DNA of 54,530 nucleotides, taken from Clostridium chromiireducens (GTDB lineage Bacteria; Bacillota; Clostridia; Clostridiales; Clostridiaceae). The notes below the pieces were generated by a model that did not search any database, was not told where the DNA came from, and worked only from the letters and a program-made list of their open reading frames with translations. The stretch spans positions 1 to 54,530 of the forward strand of contig NZ_MZGT01000037.1 in assembly GCF_002029255.1 (NCBI RefSeq), given 5' to 3'. The position numbers were made by a program, and so were the translations under genes. Each line of letters starts with the position of its first letter. Positions within the stretch are counted from its first letter, which is position 1. This document shows, piece by piece, positions 1 through 9,516 of this stretch.

Positions 1-106
1 GTATAAATAACTACAAAAAATTAAACTTGTAATCTATAGAATGAATTAAAAAATTAAGTAAATATACAAAGTACAAGAAATTTATAATATAAGAGGAGAA
101 ATGAAA

Positions 107-643
107 ATGATGTATGATTTTAAGGCAAAAGAAGTAAACGGTACTGAAGTGTCAATGGAAAATTACAAAGGAAAAGTATTATTAATAGTTAATACTGCAA
201 CTGGATGCGGTTATACACCACAATATGAAGGATTGCAAAAAATATATGAAAAATACAAAGATAAAGGATTCGAAATATTAGATTTTCCATGCAATCAGTT
301 TTTTGAACAGGCACCAGGAAGTGATGAAGAAATAGTAAGTTTCTGTCAGTTAAAGTATAATACTACATTTAAGACATTTTCAAAAATTGATGTAAATGGA
401 GAGAGCGCTAGCGAACTATATAAATATTTAAGAAAACAAGCACCAAAGGCTGCAGAAGATGAAGCATCAGAAGGTCTTTATAATCTACTTAAAGGACATG
501 GATTTACTACAGATGGTGATGAAATTAAATGGAACTTTACTAAATTTCTTATAGATAAAGAAGGTAACGTTGTTGAAAGATTTGCCCCAACATATGAACC
601 AGAAAGAATAGGAGAAAAAATTGAAGAACTACTTGAAGAATAG
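107..643 (+). CDS. Glutathione peroxidase-family thiol peroxidase
   Basis: Reduces hydroperoxides with thiol reductants; in anaerobes of this type the donor is probably thioredoxin rather than glutathione (family knowledge). Visible motifs from the chosen start are the active-site Cys34 in [10 protein letters not shown], the FPCNQF motif with Cys62, and WNFTKF near the C-terminus, which supplies the usual Trp and Asn of the catalytic tetrad. The length of 178 residues is normal for a monomeric bacterial member. The active residue is Cys (TGC), not selenocysteine. An ATG at 101 sits only two bases after GAGGAG (93-98), so the ATG at 107, eight bases away, is the likelier start; 110 is also possible. 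It is monocistronic and ends before a hairpin. Confidence 0.93.
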   Translation: MMYDFKAKEVNGTEVSMENYKGKVLLIVNTATGCGYTPQYEGLQKIYEKYKDKGFEILDFPCNQFFEQAPGSDEEIVSFCQLKYNTTFKTFSKIDVNGESASELYKYLRKQAPKAAEDEASEGLYNLLKGHGFTTDGDEIKWNFTKFLIDKEGNVVERFAPTYEPERIGEKIEELLEE

Positions 644-742
644 CATTCAAAGAAAAGGATCTAATTAATGCACGAGTAGTATTTTCGATAGGTGAACTTT
701 ATATAATTTGAGTCTTATTATTATTTATGAACTAATGATTAA

Positions 743-785
743 GTTAGAGGCTAAAAGCAGATATATCTAGCTTTTGGCCTTTAAC
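743..785. terminator. Hairpin downstream of the peroxidase gene
   Basis: GTTAGAGGCTAAAAGC pairs with GCTTTTGGCCTTTAAC over 16 positions (two G-T pairs) with an 11-base loop. No long T-run follows on the plus strand. It may act as a terminator or as an mRNA-stabilising 3' hairpin; the rest of 644-912 shows nothing else. Confidence 0.5.
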
Positions 786-912
786 CATTAGAAATATAAT
801 ATATTGAAAAGTATAACGAACTTTATGATGAATTCCCTTTTTATAGCATAAAGTTATCATGATAAAACTGATACTAATTTAAAGGTAATTTTAATCTATT
901 TGTTGAAATACT

Positions 913-1767
913 TTAGTTTTTTATATTAAATCCCAATAACCGCCTGCGCATTTCACTTGGTGTACATCCATAAGTATCCTTAAATAACTTCATAAACATT
1001 TTATAATTAGTAAAGCCATTTTTTTCAATAAGTTCAGTGACACTATAATCAGTGTTCACTAAATCAGTATAAAAGTGCTCCAATCGAATACTATTTAAAT
1101 ACTTTAAAAAGGTTGTGCCCATATATTTTTTGAAAAACCTTGAAAAATATTCTGGGTTTAATCTGACTTGGGCAGATATATCATCTAAGCTTATACACTC
1201 AGTATAATGCTTTTTAACATATTTTGTTATTAATTCTAATCTATTTAAATAACGAACTGTTTTTTTTATATGTAATTTTGTTAAAGATGTGCTAAAGTTA
1301 TTTACTAAAATAAATAATAAATCATAAATTAAACTATTAACTTTAAGTTTATAACCAAGGGATTTAGTTTTATAAATTTCTGCAAAAGATTTTAATAATG
1401 TTTTTATATCGTTTTGATAAGAAATCTTTTGTATATCTTTCGTATAAGGGTTGCATTCAAAGTAAATATTTTGAACATCCTCTATATTGTCTTCCAAAAG
1501 TTCATAGGGGATCTGTAACAAGATTGATGTATTGAAGTTTTTATTAGCTGTTGAGTGAATATCTCTTGGATTAATGACTATTAACTGGTCTTTTCCTATT
1601 AGATACTCAGAATTATTTATAGCTACTTCAAGATAACCATCTAAAATATAAATAATCTCCAGATGACTATGCCAATGCTTGGGAACAATTCTAGTGTCAT
1701 CAGTTATATTAGCAAACATAACGCTAATGTCTACATTTAGTTTAACTAATTCATGTTTAAATTTCAT
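913..1767 (-). CDS. AraC-family transcriptional regulator with cupin sensor domain
   Basis: A 284-residue regulator. The N-terminal ~110 residues look like an AraC-type cupin (KHWHSHLEIIYILDGYLEVA, then a second strand set around INPRDIHS), which normally binds a sugar-like effector. The C-terminal ~100 residues are the double helix-turn-helix DNA-binding domain (LDDISAQVRLNPEYFSRFFK and VTELIEKNGFTNYKMFMKLFK). It reads away from the xylonate/xyloside locus and shares the 350-bp intergenic region with it, so it may respond to a plant-polysaccharide sugar. That link is inference from position only. No paired target gene is obvious on its own strand. Confidence 0.88.
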   Translation of the reverse strand: MKFKHELVKLNVDISVMFANITDDTRIVPKHWHSHLEIIYILDGYLEVAINNSEYLIGKDQLIVINPRDIHSTANKNFNTSILLQIPYELLEDNIEDVQNIYFECNPYTKDIQKISYQNDIKTLLKSFAEIYKTKSLGYKLKVNSLIYDLLFILVNNFSTSLTKLHIKKTVRYLNRLELITKYVKKHYTECISLDDISAQVRLNPEYFSRFFKKYMGTTFLKYLNSIRLEHFYTDLVNTDYSVTELIEKNGFTNYKMFMKLFKDTYGCTPSEMRRRLLGFNIKN

Positions 1768-2036
1768 AAAAGCACCTACAATTTTTTTTATTTGAATGTT
1801 TATCTTATAACATACTGATAAATTCCATTAATTTCAGGATGAAAGTCAATTGCTTATTTAATTTATTATAGGTTGTGGGTAAACAAAGTTTTTAAAAAAT
1901 AAATAAGACATTCTTTTGTGATATAATAATTTCGCTAAAAACATAAACACATCACATAAGGAATGACTCAAATATGATTATATCACCAAAGATTAAAAAC
2001 GAAAATAATAATTATATATTTATTCAAATTATATAA

Positions 2037-2065
2037 TTGACAAAATAAAAAGTGAGATATATAAT
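2037..2065 (+). promoter_or_regulatory. Consensus sigma-A promoter of the IclR-type gene
   Basis: TTGACA (2037-2042), a 17-base spacer, and TATAAT (2060-2065): both hexamers match consensus exactly. The start point should be near 2072, giving a leader of about 48 bases that contains the operator palindrome. Confidence 0.85.
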
Positions 2066-2086
2066 AGGTACAAATATTGAAACGGC

Positions 2087-2102
2087 ATTCCATATGTGGA
2101 AT
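2087..2102. promoter_or_regulatory. IclR-type operator palindrome
   Basis: ATTCCATATGTGGAAT is a near-perfect inverted repeat (ATTCCA/TGGAAT arms, TATG centre). It lies just downstream of the promoter and just upstream of the TTG start of the IclR-family gene. Related sites lie upstream of the aldolase gene. Autorepression is inferred from placement. Confidence 0.65.
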
Positions 2103-2119
2103 AATAAGGAGGAGATTGC

Positions 2120-2887
2120 TTGAATACAGCAATTTTAAGAGGAATAGAAATTCTAAAGTTTGTTGGACAAAGTGAGGAACCTGTAACAATAGCTGAAATA
2201 AGCAAATATCTTGATATACCTAAAACAAGTGTATTTAATATAGTTAATGCATTAGTAAGTGAAAAGTTTTTGTCAATAAGTAACATGAAATTAAAGAACT
2301 ACGAATTAGGAGTAGGAGCTTTTGAGCTCGGAAGTTTATATTTAAATAAAATGGAATTAACTAAGATAGCTAGTACTACATTAGAACAATTATCTGATCA
2401 GGTAGGAGAAACAGTGTTTCTAGCAGTTGTAAACGATGATGAACTTGTATATTTGGATAAACGAGAGTCAAAAGGCACTTTAAGAACAACTGGTAATTTA
2501 GGATCTAGGACATCAATGTATTCAACAAGTTTAGGCAAGGCTATTTTAGCAACATATAATAATGTGCAGTTAAACAAATATTTTGATCAAGTTACATTTG
2601 TTCCTAAAACTAAAAATACAATAATAGATAAAGAATGTTTGATAAAAAATTTAGATTTGATTAGAGAAAGAGGATATTCTATTTCTAATGAGGAAAATGA
2701 AGAAGGGTTATTTTGTATAGCTGTACCTATATATAATAGAGTTGGACATGCAATAGCAGCTGTATCTATTTCAACATTAAAGATAAAAATTAATGATGAA
2801 CGAATTCGTATGTATGAGGAGTATATAACTAAGGCTGCTTTAGATATTTCTAAAAAATTAGGTTACGTAAAAGAGAGTCTGTTTTAA
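2120..2887 (+). CDS. IclR-family transcriptional regulator (XynR/YagI-like)
   Basis: A 255-residue regulator with an N-terminal winged helix-turn-helix (about residues 1-65; VTIAEISKYLDIPKTSVFNIVNAL) and a C-terminal effector-binding IclR domain (about 70-250; TSLGKAILATYNN, RERGYSISNEENEEGLFCIAVPI). It starts at TTG, with AAGGAGGAG (2106-2114) five bases upstream. In E. coli the equivalent gene set (yagEFGH) is controlled by the IclR-type regulator YagI/XynR, which responds to D-xylonate. The same ligand is a reasonable guess here but is not shown by the sequence. Likely targets are its own promoter and the aldolase/dehydratase genes, judging from matching palindromes. Confidence 0.88.
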   Translation: MNTAILRGIEILKFVGQSEEPVTIAEISKYLDIPKTSVFNIVNALVSEKFLSISNMKLKNYELGVGAFELGSLYLNKMELTKIASTTLEQLSDQVGETVFLAVVNDDELVYLDKRESKGTLRTTGNLGSRTSMYSTSLGKAILATYNNVQLNKYFDQVTFVPKTKNTIIDKECLIKNLDLIRERGYSISNEENEEGLFCIAVPIYNRVGHAIAAVSISTLKIKINDERIRMYEEYITKAALDISKKLGYVKESLF

Positions 2888-2890
2888 TTT

Positions 2891-2917
2891 TTAAGATGAT
2901 TTTATAGATCATCTTAA
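2891..2917. terminator. Hairpin between IclR-type gene and aldolase gene
   Basis: TTAAGATGAT and ATCATCTTAA form a perfect 10-bp stem around a 7-base loop just after the regulator stop codon. It is followed by A residues rather than T, so it is at best a weak terminator or attenuator. Confidence 0.45.
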
Positions 2918-2925
2918 AAAAATGA

Positions 2926-2957
2926 TTCAAATATAGAACGCTGTTTCAAATATGGAA
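2926..2957. promoter_or_regulatory. Tandem IclR-like operators before the aldolase gene
   Basis: Two near-identical 13-mers, TTCAAATATAGAA (2926-2938) and TTCAAATATGGAA (2945-2957), are spaced 19 bases start to start. They share the TTC...GGAA layout of the palindrome in front of the regulator gene and end 19 bases before the aldolase start, where a repressor could block transcription. Confidence 0.6.
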
Positions 2958-2976
2958 TGAATAAAGGAGGATTTTT

Positions 2977-3861
2977 ATGTTTAAAGGAATTTATACACCA
3001 TTAGTTACCATTTTTGATGAAAATGGAGGTATTGATAAAGAAAATTCAAAGGTATTAATTGAAAAATTAATCAATAATGGAGTTGATGGAATTGTTGTGC
3101 TTGGATCTGTTGGAGAATTTTTTAATTTTTCTTTAGAAGAAAAGAAAGATTATATTAAATTTGTGTCTGAAGTTATGAATGGAAGAACAAAATTAATAAT
3201 CGGTACAGGAAGCAATAATATAGAAGAAGTTATAGAATTAAATAAATGTTCTAAAGAAGTAAATGCTAATGGTGTTTTGATTATAACTCCATACTTCTTT
3301 GGTCTAGATGAGAATTATATATATGAATACTATTCAACAGTAGCTAAAAATACGGAATTACCTATTATAATTTATAATTTTCCAGCTAGAACATCTATAA
3401 ACGTATCGTATGAATTAGTACTTAGGTTAGCTAGTGAATTTAAAAATATTGTTGGTATAAAGGACACAACAGATTCTATAAGCAATGTTAGAAAATTTGT
3501 TCAAAAAATAAAGAAAGTTCACAAAGAGTTCTGTGTAATTTCCGGATTTGATGAATACTTAGTACCTAACTTATTATCAGGTGGTGACGGTATTATAGGT
3601 GGGTTAACAAATATAGATGCAAAGCTATTTATAGATACATATAAAGCTTTTTTAGATAAAGATTTTGAAAAATTATTAATTCTTCAAGATAAAATAAATA
3701 AATTAACTGAATTATATGACTTAACTAATCCATTTATAGTAGGACTTAAAGAAGCCGTTAAGATATCTTTAAAATTAGATATAAACACATCCCTTAGAAA
3801 TTATGGCATCAAAGTTAATGAAGAGAGTAAAGAAAAAATAAAAGAACTTGTGCAAGGTTAA
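2977..3861 (+). CDS. DapA/NAL-family 2-keto-3-deoxy-sugar-acid aldolase (YagE-like)
   Basis: A class I (Schiff-base) aldolase of 294 residues. The expected features are present: GSVGE (43-47) at the carboxylate-binding loop, Tyr133 in IIYNFPART, and the Schiff-base Lys162 in IVGIKDTTDS. In the YagE-type branch the reaction is cleavage of 2-keto-3-deoxy-xylonate or -gluconate to pyruvate plus an aldehyde. Neighbours (an IlvD/Edd dehydratase, a beta-xylosidase, a GPH symporter and an IclR regulator) match the E. coli yagEFGH set, so keto-deoxy-xylonate is the preferred prediction. A true dihydrodipicolinate synthase is unlikely because no lysine genes are nearby. RBS AAAGGAGG precedes the ATG. 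Confidence 0.85.
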   Translation: MFKGIYTPLVTIFDENGGIDKENSKVLIEKLINNGVDGIVVLGSVGEFFNFSLEEKKDYIKFVSEVMNGRTKLIIGTGSNNIEEVIELNKCSKEVNANGVLIITPYFFGLDENYIYEYYSTVAKNTELPIIIYNFPARTSINVSYELVLRLASEFKNIVGIKDTTDSISNVRKFVQKIKKVHKEFCVISGFDEYLVPNLLSGGDGIIGGLTNIDAKLFIDTYKAFLDKDFEKLLILQDKINKLTELYDLTNPFIVGLKEAVKISLKLDINTSLRNYGIKVNEESKEKIKELVQG

Positions 3862-3921
3862 ATAAATAATCACGAATAGATTTTAATTTTGAAATAATAA
3901 CTATTTGAAAGGAGTTTTATA

Positions 3922-5658
3922 ATGTTAGACGATTTTATGACACCTAAAAGTGCTTCTGAACGTAAGTTGTGGTCACAATTTGATTCCCTTCAAATGGGAA
4001 TGGATTGGGATGAAGAAGACATAAAAAAACCTCAAATACTTATTGATGATGTATTTGGTGATAGTCACCCAGGAAGTTCTCATCTTATGGGATTAACACA
4101 TCAAGTAAGTATTGGTGTGTATGAAAAAGGAGGGCGTCCAGGAGAATTTCATGTTACAGATGTTTGTGATGGATGCGCTCAAGGGCATAATGGAATGAAT
4201 TTTGTATTAGCTTCAAGGGAAGTTATTGCAGATATGGTAGAAATTCATGGATCATTTGTTTCATGGGATGGAATGGTATTGATTTCTTCATGCGATAAAT
4301 CAATTCCAGCTCATCTTAAAGCAGCCGCACGTATGGATATGCCAGCTATATTTGTTCCAGGTGGGAGTATGAGACCAGCGCCATATATGTCTACATCTAT
4401 TAAAGCTGGAGATATTTCATTAAGGGAAAAGAAAAAAGATGCCATAACTGCTCAAGAAGTTCGTGATTTTAAGTTGACTGGATGTCCGTCTGTGGGAGCT
4501 TGCCAATTTCTTGGTACTGCAAGCACTATGCAGTGTATGGCTGAAGCGTTGGGGTTAGCGTTACCAGGAAGTGCACTTGCTCCTGCAACAATGCGAGATA
4601 TAACAGCTATGGCTAGAAAAGCCGGAAAGCAAATCATGAATTTAGTTAAAGCTAATATTACTACAAAGGATATACTTACTCCAGAAGCATTTTATAATGC
4701 AATTGTTATCCATGCGGCTATAGGTGGATCAACTAATGCAATGTTGCACCTCCCAGCTATAGCTCATGAACTTGACATAGAATTAAAGCCAGAACTATTT
4801 GATGAGATTAATCATAAAATCCCACATATAGGAAACATATATCCTAGTGGAGAGTATCCAACTGAAGCCTTTTGGTTTGCTGGAGGTATTCCTATGGTGC
4901 AGTGGTTGTTAAAGGATTATTTGAATTTAGATGTGCTAACAGTAACAGGTAAGACCCTAAGAGAAAATCTTGAGGATATAAAAAATGATGGTTTCTTTGA
5001 CAGAATAGAAGGATATCTTCATAATTATGGATTAAATCGTGAGCAGTTAATAAAACCAGTTGAAACAACAAAGGAAATGGGATCTATTGCAGTTCTGAAA
5101 GGAAATTTAGCGCCAGAAGGTGCAGTGATCAAATATGCAGCAGTATCAGAAAATATGATGTATCATGTTGGAGCTGCAAGAGTATTCGATTGTGAAGAAG
5201 ATTGTCATAATGCTGTAATTGAAGACAAGATTAATCCAGGAGAAGTCTTAATTATACGCTATGAGGGGCCAAGGGGATCTGGAATGCCAGAGATGCTTAT
5301 GACAACAGAGGCTATAGTATGTGATAGTAGATTAAATGGATCAACAGTTTTATTAACAGATGGGCGGTTTTCAGGAGCCACAAGAGGACCATGTGTTGGA
5401 CATATATCGCCTGAAGCAGCAACAGGAGGGCCAATTGCGTTAGTAAAAGATGGAGATTTAATTGAGCTTGATATAAAGGAACGAAAGTTAAATATTGTTG
5501 GAGTCAAGGAAAAATTATATGAATTGGAAGAGATAGATAAAATATTAGAAGAACGAAAAGCAAATTGGAGTATTCCTAAAGTAGAACCAAGAAAAGGGAT
5601 ATTTGGACGCTATACAAGGGGAGCAGTATCAGCAATGAAGGGTGCTTATTTAGAGTAA
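3922..5658 (+). CDS. IlvD/Edd-family sugar-acid dehydratase (probable xylonate dehydratase)
   Basis: A 578-residue iron-sulphur dehydratase. Candidate cluster and metal residues are Cys82 (VTDVCDG), Cys124 (SSCDKS) and Cys194 ([12 protein letters not shown]), the positions conserved across IlvD/Edd. It should dehydrate an aldonate to its 2-keto-3-deoxy acid, feeding the aldolase 60 bp upstream. The gene pair and the downstream beta-xylosidase and symporter mirror yagE-yagF, where the substrate is D-xylonate. The protein is shorter than YagF/YjhG (about 650 residues) and closer to the length of arabonate/xylonate dehydratases and IlvD. The nearby genes argue against dihydroxyacid dehydratase (IlvD) itself. 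RBS GAAAGGAG. Confidence 0.82.
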   Translation: MLDDFMTPKSASERKLWSQFDSLQMGMDWDEEDIKKPQILIDDVFGDSHPGSSHLMGLTHQVSIGVYEKGGRPGEFHVTDVCDGCAQGHNGMNFVLASREVIADMVEIHGSFVSWDGMVLISSCDKSIPAHLKAAARMDMPAIFVPGGSMRPAPYMSTSIKAGDISLREKKKDAITAQEVRDFKLTGCPSVGACQFLGTASTMQCMAEALGLALPGSALAPATMRDITAMARKAGKQIMNLVKANITTKDILTPEAFYNAIVIHAAIGGSTNAMLHLPAIAHELDIELKPELFDEINHKIPHIGNIYPSGEYPTEAFWFAGGIPMVQWLLKDYLNLDVLTVTGKTLRENLEDIKNDGFFDRIEGYLHNYGLNREQLIKPVETTKEMGSIAVLKGNLAPEGAVIKYAAVSENMMYHVGAARVFDCEEDCHNAVIEDKINPGEVLIIRYEGPRGSGMPEMLMTTEAIVCDSRLNGSTVLLTDGRFSGATRGPCVGHISPEAATGGPIALVKDGDLIELDIKERKLNIVGVKEKLYELEEIDKILEERKANWSIPKVEPRKGIFGRYTRGAVSAMKGAYLE

Positions 5659-5679
5659 TTTATACAATAATAAGTACTT

Positions 5680-5693
5680 TGTAAACGATTATT
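5680..5693. promoter_or_regulatory. cre-like site before the beta-xylosidase gene
   Basis: TGTAAACGATTATT fits the CcpA catabolite-responsive element pattern TGWAANCGNTNWCA at 12 of 14 positions. The same GTAAACGAT core recurs at 7555-7563 before the symporter gene, which supports a shared regulatory role. Which regulator binds it is inference. Confidence 0.4.
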
Positions 5694-5867
5694 GATAAAC
5701 GGCTAATTTAGTAAAAATATCTAAATTTTATAGGGAAAAATTAAAAATCAAAGTTCGCTTAAAGGATATTTATGACAAATGCAATTATATCAGGAGTTTA
5801 TTAATTTTTATGATTTAGATAAAAATTATAAATAAATATTTAATCAGTTAAAGGAGAGAAGTTTACG

Positions 5868-7520
5868 ATGAAAATTAAAAATCCAATATTAAGAGGATTT
5901 AATCCAGACCCGAGTATTTGTAGGGTAGGTGAGGACTATTATATTGCAGTATCCACTTTTGAATGGTTTCCTGGAGTGCAAATTTATCATTCTAAAGATT
6001 TAATTAATTGGAATTTAGTTGCTCGCCCTCTAAATAGAATTTCACAACTTGATATGAAAGGAAATGCTGATTCGGGTGGTATATGGGCTCCTTGTTTGAG
6101 CTATAGTGACAATAAATTTTGGCTGATATATACAGATGTAAAAGTTACAAAAGGAATTTGGAAAGATTGCTACAATTATTTAGTTACTTGTGAAACTATT
6201 GATGGAGATTGGAGTGAGCCAGTTAAGTTAAATGGTTCAGGTTTTGATCCTTCTTTATTCCATGATAACAATGGAAAAAAATATTTATTGAATATGCTGT
6301 TTGATAATAGGGTATATAACCATAGATTTGCAGGTATTGTAATGCAAGAATATTCTCCAGAAGAAGAAAAATTAATTGGGGAATCTAAACTGATTTTTAA
6401 GGGTACAGATCTTAAATTAACAGAAGGACCTCACTTATATCAGATTGGTGATTATTATTATCTTTTAACAGCTGAAGGTGGAACAAAATATGAGCATGCT
6501 GCTACACTAGCACGTTCTAAAAATATAGAAGGACCTTACGAAATACATCCAGATAATCCTATTCTTACTGCGTGGGACAAGCCTAGAAATGAATTACAAA
6601 AATGTGGTCATGCATCTATTGTACACACACATACTGATGAATGGTACTTAGTTCATTTAACAGGAAGGCCGCTTCCATCAGATGAAGTTCCTGGCACTGA
6701 AGTGAGAGGATATGATAAAGAAACTGGAAAACCACTTCCACATACAGCACCAAGAGGATATTGTCCACTTGGAAGAGAAACAGCTATCCAAAAACTTGAG
6801 TGGATTGATGGATGGCCATATGTAGTAGGTGGGAAGGAAGGTTCAATAGAAATTGATGCTCCTAACATGAAAGAAGTAAAATGGGAACCTAGTTTTAAGG
6901 AATTAGATCATTTTGACAATGATAAATTGAACATTAATTTTCAATCACTACGTATCCCATTAACTGAGGATATTATGTCTTTAACAGAAAACCCAGGAAA
7001 CCTGAGATTATACGGAAAAGAATCATTAATATCTAAATTTACACAGGCTTTAGTAGCTAGAAGGTGGCAATCTTTTAATTTTGATGCGGGAACAAGTGTG
7101 TCATTCGATCCAGATACTTTTCAGCAATCAGCGGGTCTTGTATGCTACTACAACACAGAGAATTGGACAACAATTGATGTAACTTGGGATGAAGAAAAAG
7201 GAAGAGTAATTGATATTATTTCTTGTGATAACTTTGAATTTTCACAACCGCTAGCTCAAAATATGATACCTGTGCCAGAAAATGTTGAATATGTGCACTT
7301 AAAAGTAGAAGTAAGAGTTGAGGAGTATAAGTTCTTTTATTCATTTGATGGATCAGAATGGAATGAAATACCTATAAGTTTTGAATCTAAAAAATTATCA
7401 GATGATTATGTAGGTGGAGGAGCATGCTTTACAGGAGCATTTGTAGGTATGCACTGTAACGACGCTAGTGGAAACAGCAAACCAGCTGATTTTGATTACT
7501 TCATGTATAAAGAATTCTAA
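5868..7520 (+). CDS. xynB: GH43 beta-xylosidase
   Basis: A 550-residue cytoplasmic glycoside hydrolase with no signal peptide. It consists of an N-terminal five-bladed beta-propeller (about 1-330) and a C-terminal beta-sandwich (about 345-550). Catalytic residues fall where expected for the Selenomonas-type xylosidase: base Asp14 (NPDPS), pKa-modulating Asp127 (GFDPSLFHD) and acid Glu186 (LTEGPHL). It should release D-xylose from the non-reducing ends of imported xylo-oligosaccharides, and many members also act on arabinofuranosides. Its place between the dehydratase and a GPH symporter gene makes it the YagH equivalent. RBS AAAGGAGAG; a cre-like site lies 175 bp upstream. Confidence 0.93.
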   Translation: MKIKNPILRGFNPDPSICRVGEDYYIAVSTFEWFPGVQIYHSKDLINWNLVARPLNRISQLDMKGNADSGGIWAPCLSYSDNKFWLIYTDVKVTKGIWKDCYNYLVTCETIDGDWSEPVKLNGSGFDPSLFHDNNGKKYLLNMLFDNRVYNHRFAGIVMQEYSPEEEKLIGESKLIFKGTDLKLTEGPHLYQIGDYYYLLTAEGGTKYEHAATLARSKNIEGPYEIHPDNPILTAWDKPRNELQKCGHASIVHTHTDEWYLVHLTGRPLPSDEVPGTEVRGYDKETGKPLPHTAPRGYCPLGRETAIQKLEWIDGWPYVVGGKEGSIEIDAPNMKEVKWEPSFKELDHFDNDKLNINFQSLRIPLTEDIMSLTENPGNLRLYGKESLISKFTQALVARRWQSFNFDAGTSVSFDPDTFQQSAGLVCYYNTENWTTIDVTWDEEKGRVIDIISCDNFEFSQPLAQNMIPVPENVEYVHLKVEVRVEEYKFFYSFDGSEWNEIPISFESKKLSDDYVGGGACFTGAFVGMHCNDASGNSKPADFDYFMYKEF

Positions 7521-7542
7521 TAGAAATCAAAAATTATATATT

Positions 7543-7580
7543 AAATATTAATAAGTAAACGATATTACTTATTAATATTT
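7543..7580. terminator. Perfect inverted repeat after the beta-xylosidase gene
   Basis: AAATATTAATAAGTAA and its exact complement flank a 6-base loop (ACGATA), giving a 16-bp stem. It lies just after the xylosidase stop. It may be a terminator, but because the loop and left arm contain the GTAAACGAT core also seen upstream of the xylosidase gene, an operator is possible too. Confidence 0.5.
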
Positions 7581-7664
7581 GCCTTGTGCTTCAAGTTTTT
7601 ATCAATATTTAAATATATTGGATGAAAATATGAACACTTGACTTGAAAAGATTAGAAGACCAAT

Positions 7665-7684
7665 GCTTGCGAAATTCCGCAAGC
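7665..7684 (+). other. Short hairpin in the symporter leader
   Basis: GCTTGCG and CGCAAGC form a G/C-rich 7-bp stem with a 6-base loop in an otherwise A/T-rich leader, about 115 bases before the symporter start. The function is unknown. It may be part of a leader structure. Confidence 0.35.
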
Positions 7685-7799
7685 AACTATATAAACACTA
7701 TTTATAATGGGGACAACTATGTCAAGAATATTAACGCTTACGCGGATATATGAAGCAGAGCATCAGTATTGTAAATTAAGAATCGAGGAGGAATTTTAA

Positions 7800-9173
7800 A
7801 TGAACATTAGTCAAGCAAAAACTAAGATCTCAGAAAAAATTGGCATTAAAGAAAAGGTGGGATATGCTACAGGTGATTTAGCATGTAACTTTATTTATCA
7901 AACAGTAAGCAGTTACTTGCTATTCTTCTATACAGACGTTTTTGGAATTTCAGCTGCAGCAGCTGGATTCATGTTTCTAATTGTGAGAATGTTTGATGCT
8001 GTAATGGATCCACTTATTGGAACAGCAATTGATAAAACAAATACAAAATACGGAAGATTTCGTCCATACATTTTATATGGTGCCTTTCCGTTTGCGGGGG
8101 TAGCGATTCTTTGTTTCACAACTCCAGCATTCTCAGATCCTATGAAATTAGTATATGCCTATGTTACTTATATCTTATTATCAATAACCTATTCAGTAGT
8201 TAACATTCCTTATGCAGCACTTACTTCAGCAATTACTCAAGATAACAAGGAAGTTGTAAGCCTAACTTCAATTAGAATGCTATTTTCAAATACCGGGGGA
8301 TTAATTGTTTCTTTTGGCGTACCGCTTTTAGCTGGAATATTTACAAATATGACTGGAAAAACAAGCACAGGATGGCAAATTACTATGTCAATAATGGGAG
8401 TTTTAGGTGCACTTTTACTAATATTTTGCTTCTTGAATACTCAAGAGCGTGTTGAAATCGATCACTCCGAAGATGCAAAAATCAATGTTAAAGATATTTT
8501 TATTCAGTTAAAGTCAAATCGTCCACTAGTTATCATATGTATGTTCTTCATTCTTAATTTTGGCGTTAACTCAATAGTTAATTCTGTTGGAATTTATTAT
8601 GTTACTTATAATGTTGCAAGACCAGATTTAGTAAAATGGTATGGTTTAATGGGAACCCTACCCGCACTAATACTTATGCCGTTAATGCCATCAATGTATA
8701 AATGGATGGGTAAGAAAAAATTATTATTTACTGCTTTATCTTTGAAGGCAATTGGATTAATAGCTTTATTTGTTATTCCTGCAACAATGGTTCCACTTGT
8801 ATTTACAGGACGATTAATCGCAGCATTGGGTACCATCACTGCGGGTGCATTCACATGGGCGCTAATTCCTGAAACTATCGATTATGGCCAATATAAGACA
8901 GGTAAACGTGCAAGTGGTGTTATTTATGCGTTAGTTGGATTCTTCTTCAAATTCGGTATGGCAATTGGAGGAATTGTTCCAGGGTTAATTTTAGCAAAAT
9001 TCGGTTATGTTGCAAATCATGCTCAAACTGCGACAGCATTACATGGTATTTTAATTACAATGACTGCAATTCCAGTAGTATTTGTAATCATTGAGCTTGT
9101 TGCAATATTCTTCTATAACTTGGATGAAAAAGAACATAAAAGAGTACTTAATGAATTAAGTGCAAGAATGTAA
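7800..9173 (+). CDS. GPH-family glycoside/pentoside:cation symporter
   Basis: A 457-residue integral membrane transporter of the glycoside-pentoside-hexuronide family (MelB/XynP/YagG type), predicted to have 12 membrane helices. The family pattern is visible: an N-terminal GYATGDLACNFIYQ segment, then DAVMDPLIGTAIDKTNTKYGRFRPYIL after helix 2, with the conserved acidic residues used for cation coupling, and the later segment PETIDYGQYKTGKRASG. Likely substrates are xylo-oligosaccharides or xylonate, given the neighbouring xylosidase and sugar-acid genes. RBS GAGGAGGA, seven bases before the ATG. It is the last gene of the locus, followed by a strong terminator. Confidence 0.9.
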   Translation: MNISQAKTKISEKIGIKEKVGYATGDLACNFIYQTVSSYLLFFYTDVFGISAAAAGFMFLIVRMFDAVMDPLIGTAIDKTNTKYGRFRPYILYGAFPFAGVAILCFTTPAFSDPMKLVYAYVTYILLSITYSVVNIPYAALTSAITQDNKEVVSLTSIRMLFSNTGGLIVSFGVPLLAGIFTNMTGKTSTGWQITMSIMGVLGALLLIFCFLNTQERVEIDHSEDAKINVKDIFIQLKSNRPLVIICMFFILNFGVNSIVNSVGIYYVTYNVARPDLVKWYGLMGTLPALILMPLMPSMYKWMGKKKLLFTALSLKAIGLIALFVIPATMVPLVFTGRLIAALGTITAGAFTWALIPETIDYGQYKTGKRASGVIYALVGFFFKFGMAIGGIVPGLILAKFGYVANHAQTATALHGILITMTAIPVVFVIIELVAIFFYNLDEKEHKRVLNELSARM

Positions 9174-9230
9174 TTTTATATAATCCATGGTATTATAATG
9201 CTCAGTAATTGAGTCAAAACATTTATATAA

Positions 9231-9260
9231 AAGTCTCGGCGTTAATAGCCGAGGCTTTTT
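9231..9260 (+). terminator. Rho-independent terminator of the xyloside locus
   Basis: AAGTCTCGGC pairs with GCCGAGGCTT over 10 bp (one G-T pair, 7-base loop) and is followed by TTTTT. Confidence 0.9.
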
Positions 9261-9484
9261 ATGATGGTGTGTCGAGCACTTGGAGATAAGTAATGGTGAG
9301 CTTTTCAATGTACCTAAGGAGCTTAAGTGTATCAGCAAATAAGCATCTACAGCAGACTAAATAGTTAATCAATTTCCATAATTTCATTAATTACTCATGA
9401 TAGTTTTGAAACTGTCACTCTAGTTCATATGCTTAAGTGGAACTAGATGGAAAATTAACTATATGAAATCAATCAATAAAAAGA

Positions 9485-9513
9485 TTGACATAAGAGGTAA
9501 ATCTCAATATAAT
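9485..9513 (+). promoter_or_regulatory. Consensus sigma-A promoter of the hydrogenase island
   Basis: TTGACA (9485-9490), a 17-base spacer, and TATAAT (9508-9513): both hexamers are perfect. Transcription should start near 9520, inside the adjoining Fur-like box, and read into hypB. Confidence 0.88.
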
Positions 9514-9516
9514 AAT

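Larger units (their letters stand above)
1768..2119. other. Intergenic region between divergent regulators
   Basis: This 352-bp A/T-rich spacer carries the promoter and operator of the IclR-type gene at its right end (separate entries). An isolated CTCAAATATGATT at about 1968-1980 resembles the IclR-like sites but lacks the second GGAA half. No RNA gene or credible ORF was seen. Confidence 0.6.

Noticed and set aside
101..643. Selenocysteine-containing peroxidase
   Set aside because: The active-site codon is TGC (Cys) with no in-frame TGA.
2977..3861. Assignment as lysine-pathway dihydrodipicolinate synthase
   Set aside because: Neighbours are sugar-acid and xyloside genes and the GSVGE loop and context fit the keto-deoxy-sugar-acid branch better.
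7665..7684. Possible riboswitch before the symporter gene
   Set aside because: Only a simple 7-bp hairpin is visible; no known aptamer core could be matched.
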